In this document: positions 6,153 to 7,211 of the stretch, piece after piece | How positions within the stretch are numbered: the stretch's first letter is position 1 | Layout of the letters: each line of letters opens with the position of its first letter | From: an uncultured Clostridia bacterium | GTDB lineage: Bacteria > Bacillota_A > Clostridia > Oscillospirales > Oscillospiraceae | Reading direction: 5' to 3' | Length of the DNA: 7,211 nucleotides | NCBI GenBank assembly: GCA_947166955.1 | Contig: CAMVGI010000064.1 | Coordinates: 1 to 7,211 of the forward strand | The notes under the pieces: generated by a model | Databases searched by the model: none | What the model was told of the DNA's origin: nothing | What the model saw: only the letters and a program-made list of their open reading frames with translations | Made by a program: the position numbers and the translations under genes

Positions 6153-7211
6153 TTAGTTGTAAAGCGGAGTATATTCGTACTCCGTGCTGTCGGAGAAAAG
6201 GTCTTTTTCCAACAGCTCGATAAAGTAGTTGCCATAGGAGACCGACGTATAGCGGTCTTTCCGCTCCGTCGCTCTCTCCGCGATCTTGATGAGCTGCGTC
6301 TGATCCGTCACCGTGTACTCCAGCGCGATCATCTCGTTCACCAGCGCCACGGTCTCCAAATACGGCCGCTCGTAGAAAATCTGCGTGTCGACGTCCGCCT
6401 CCGCGTACTCCGGCACATGCCGCTGCAGCTCCTCGATGCCCTCCTGATGGTTCACCATCAGGTCGATCATGCGGTCGGTCAGCGTCTTTTTCATGCACAC
6501 GGCGATCGCGCTGTTCATCTCAAGGCTCGCCTTGATCGAGAAGACGACCTCCTTCTGCCCCGCGATGACCACGCGGCTTTTGAGCTTTTCGTCGTTCATG
6601 CACGTCCACGGCTCGTATTCCACATTGCGCTCCTCGTCATAGAGCACCTTGGCAAGCGAGTCGTAAATCGAGACGCCCGCGTTTCTGGTATCGAGCACGC
6701 AAAAATCCGCGTCAAAGTCAGCAAATAGCTGCTTGATGCGGATCGCCTGCTTCGTTGTTTCAAATTCGTTCTGCGCCTCAATGTAGACCACCTGACGCCG
6801 ATACCCCTGCTTAACCTCGATATGCTCGCCGCCAGTGTCGGTCGACTTGTACTCCTTGCTCTCAGGTAGCGCGCGGATACACGAGTAGATCGAGTTGTCG
6901 TTGCCATTGCCGCCCTCGGAAGCAATATCGCACGAGATGATACGGATCTCGCCCTTCTGCTTGGGAATGGCGTACCGGTTCTTCGCGTGCGATATAACAT
7001 CTTCCGCGCGGCGCGGATAAAATGCGCGCTTCCACACGCGGTTTTTGTTCAAAAGCTCATAGGTGAAGTAAGCGTGCGCGTTCTCGGAAACCATCTGGTT
7101 TTCGTATTCGATCGCCCACGCCACGCGGTCGAGCTTCTTGCGCTCCTTGATGAGGTAATTTCTCGTCTTGATCTTGTGCCGCAGCGCGATCGAGTAGTCC
7201 ATCGCCATGAG
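6153..7211 (-). CDS. terL: Terminase large subunit, C-terminal nuclease part (5' end beyond window)
   Basis: About 353 residues are visible and the frame is open to the right edge; the ATG at 7208 is probably internal, since the ATPase domain (Walker A and B) is missing. The terminase motor pumps DNA into the procapsid and cuts concatemers; the part seen is the RNase H-like nuclease. Numbering from the Met at 7208: motif I is RIISCDIASEGG with Asp94; motif II is FCVLDTRNAGVSIYDSL with Asp173 and Asp183; motif III is KDRYTSVSYGNYF with Asp318. These acidic residues fit the metal-binding set of the family. The upstream part (1-70) contains AIEYENQMVSENAHAYFTYE, like the linker segment before the nuclease domain. 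The C-terminus is acidic (STEYEYTPLYN). It is followed after 22 bases by the portal gene. Any small terminase subunit would lie outside the window. Confidence 0.9.
   Translation of the reverse strand, partial: LMAMDYSIALRHKIKTRNYLIKERKKLDRVAWAIEYENQMVSENAHAYFTYELLNKNRVWKRAFYPRRAEDVISHAKNRYAIPKQKGEIRIISCDIASEGGNGNDNSIYSCIRALPESKEYKSTDTGGEHIEVKQGYRRQVVYIEAQNEFETTKQAIRIKQLFADFDADFCVLDTRNAGVSIYDSLAKVLYDEERNVEYEPWTCMNDEKLKSRVVIAGQKEVVFSIKASLEMNSAIAVCMKKTLTDRMIDLMVNHQEGIEELQRHVPEYAEADVDTQIFYERPYLETVALVNEMIALEYTVTDQTQLIKIAERATERKDRYTSVSYGNYFIELLEKDLFSDSTEYEYTPLYN
6443..6462. repeat. 20-base near-perfect palindrome inside terL
   Basis: Two 9-base arms (cctgatggt at 6443-6451 and accatcagg at 6454-6462) are exact inverse complements separated by two bases. 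It lies wholly in terL codons for Met-Val-Asn-His-Gln and carries no T tract, so it is not a terminator. It may be chance or a protein or RNA structure site; nothing in the surroundings decides this. Confidence 0.4.

Noticed and set aside
7206..7208. ATG at 7208 as the true start of a short terminase
   Set aside because: The frame stays open to the window edge, no ribosome site is visible, and the ATPase domain needed for a terminase is missing, so it is most likely an internal methionine.
1..7211. CRISPR array, tRNA, insertion sequence or defence genes
   Set aside because: No spaced direct repeats, cloverleaf pattern, terminal inverted repeats with a transposase, or defence-type proteins were seen on either strand.

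Overview
The window is the head-morphogenesis (packaging and capsid) module of a tailed double-stranded DNA bacteriophage or prophage. Every gene is on the minus strand, so transcription runs from the right end to the left. The coding sequence is GC-rich, and almost every gene is preceded by a strong AAGGAGG- or GAGGAGG-type ribosome binding site. Those traits and the protein types suggest a phage of a moderately GC-rich Firmicute, possibly a gut Clostridia relative. That host call is inference from style, not from a host marker.

In transcription order the layout is: the C-terminal nuclease part of the large terminase (7211-6153, cut by the right edge); the portal protein (6130-4469); a fused prohead protease and scaffold (4452-3250); a small beta-rich protein in the usual place of a capsid decoration protein (3227-2766); and the HK97-fold major capsid protein (2742-1633). 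A 124-base gap follows, holding a Rho-independent terminator. Beyond it lie a 155-residue protein of unknown role (1508-1041), a 130-residue helical protein that may be a head-tail connector (1019-627), and a gene of at least 203 residues that runs off the left edge (609-1). Apart from the 124-base gap, genes are separated by only 16-23 bases, each gap carrying a ribosome binding site, so this is one tight operon.

The genes fit one pathway. The scaffold and protease guide assembly of capsid protein on the portal, the protease then clears the scaffold, the terminase packages DNA through the portal, the decoration candidate would stabilise the shell, and the last three genes probably make the capsid-tail interface. 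The most interesting detail is inside the protease gene: a perfect AAGGAGG lies 8 bases before an in-frame ATG (position 3822) exactly where the protease part ends and the coiled coil begins, predicting a separately translated scaffold of 190 residues. The terminator directly after the major capsid gene is a second notable control element.

I saw no defence system, CRISPR array, tRNA, insertion sequence or integrase. Many long plus-strand reading frames exist, but all are antisense shadows of the genes above. I do not see a wholly new system here; the window is a fairly ordinary head module with some uncharacterised structural proteins.
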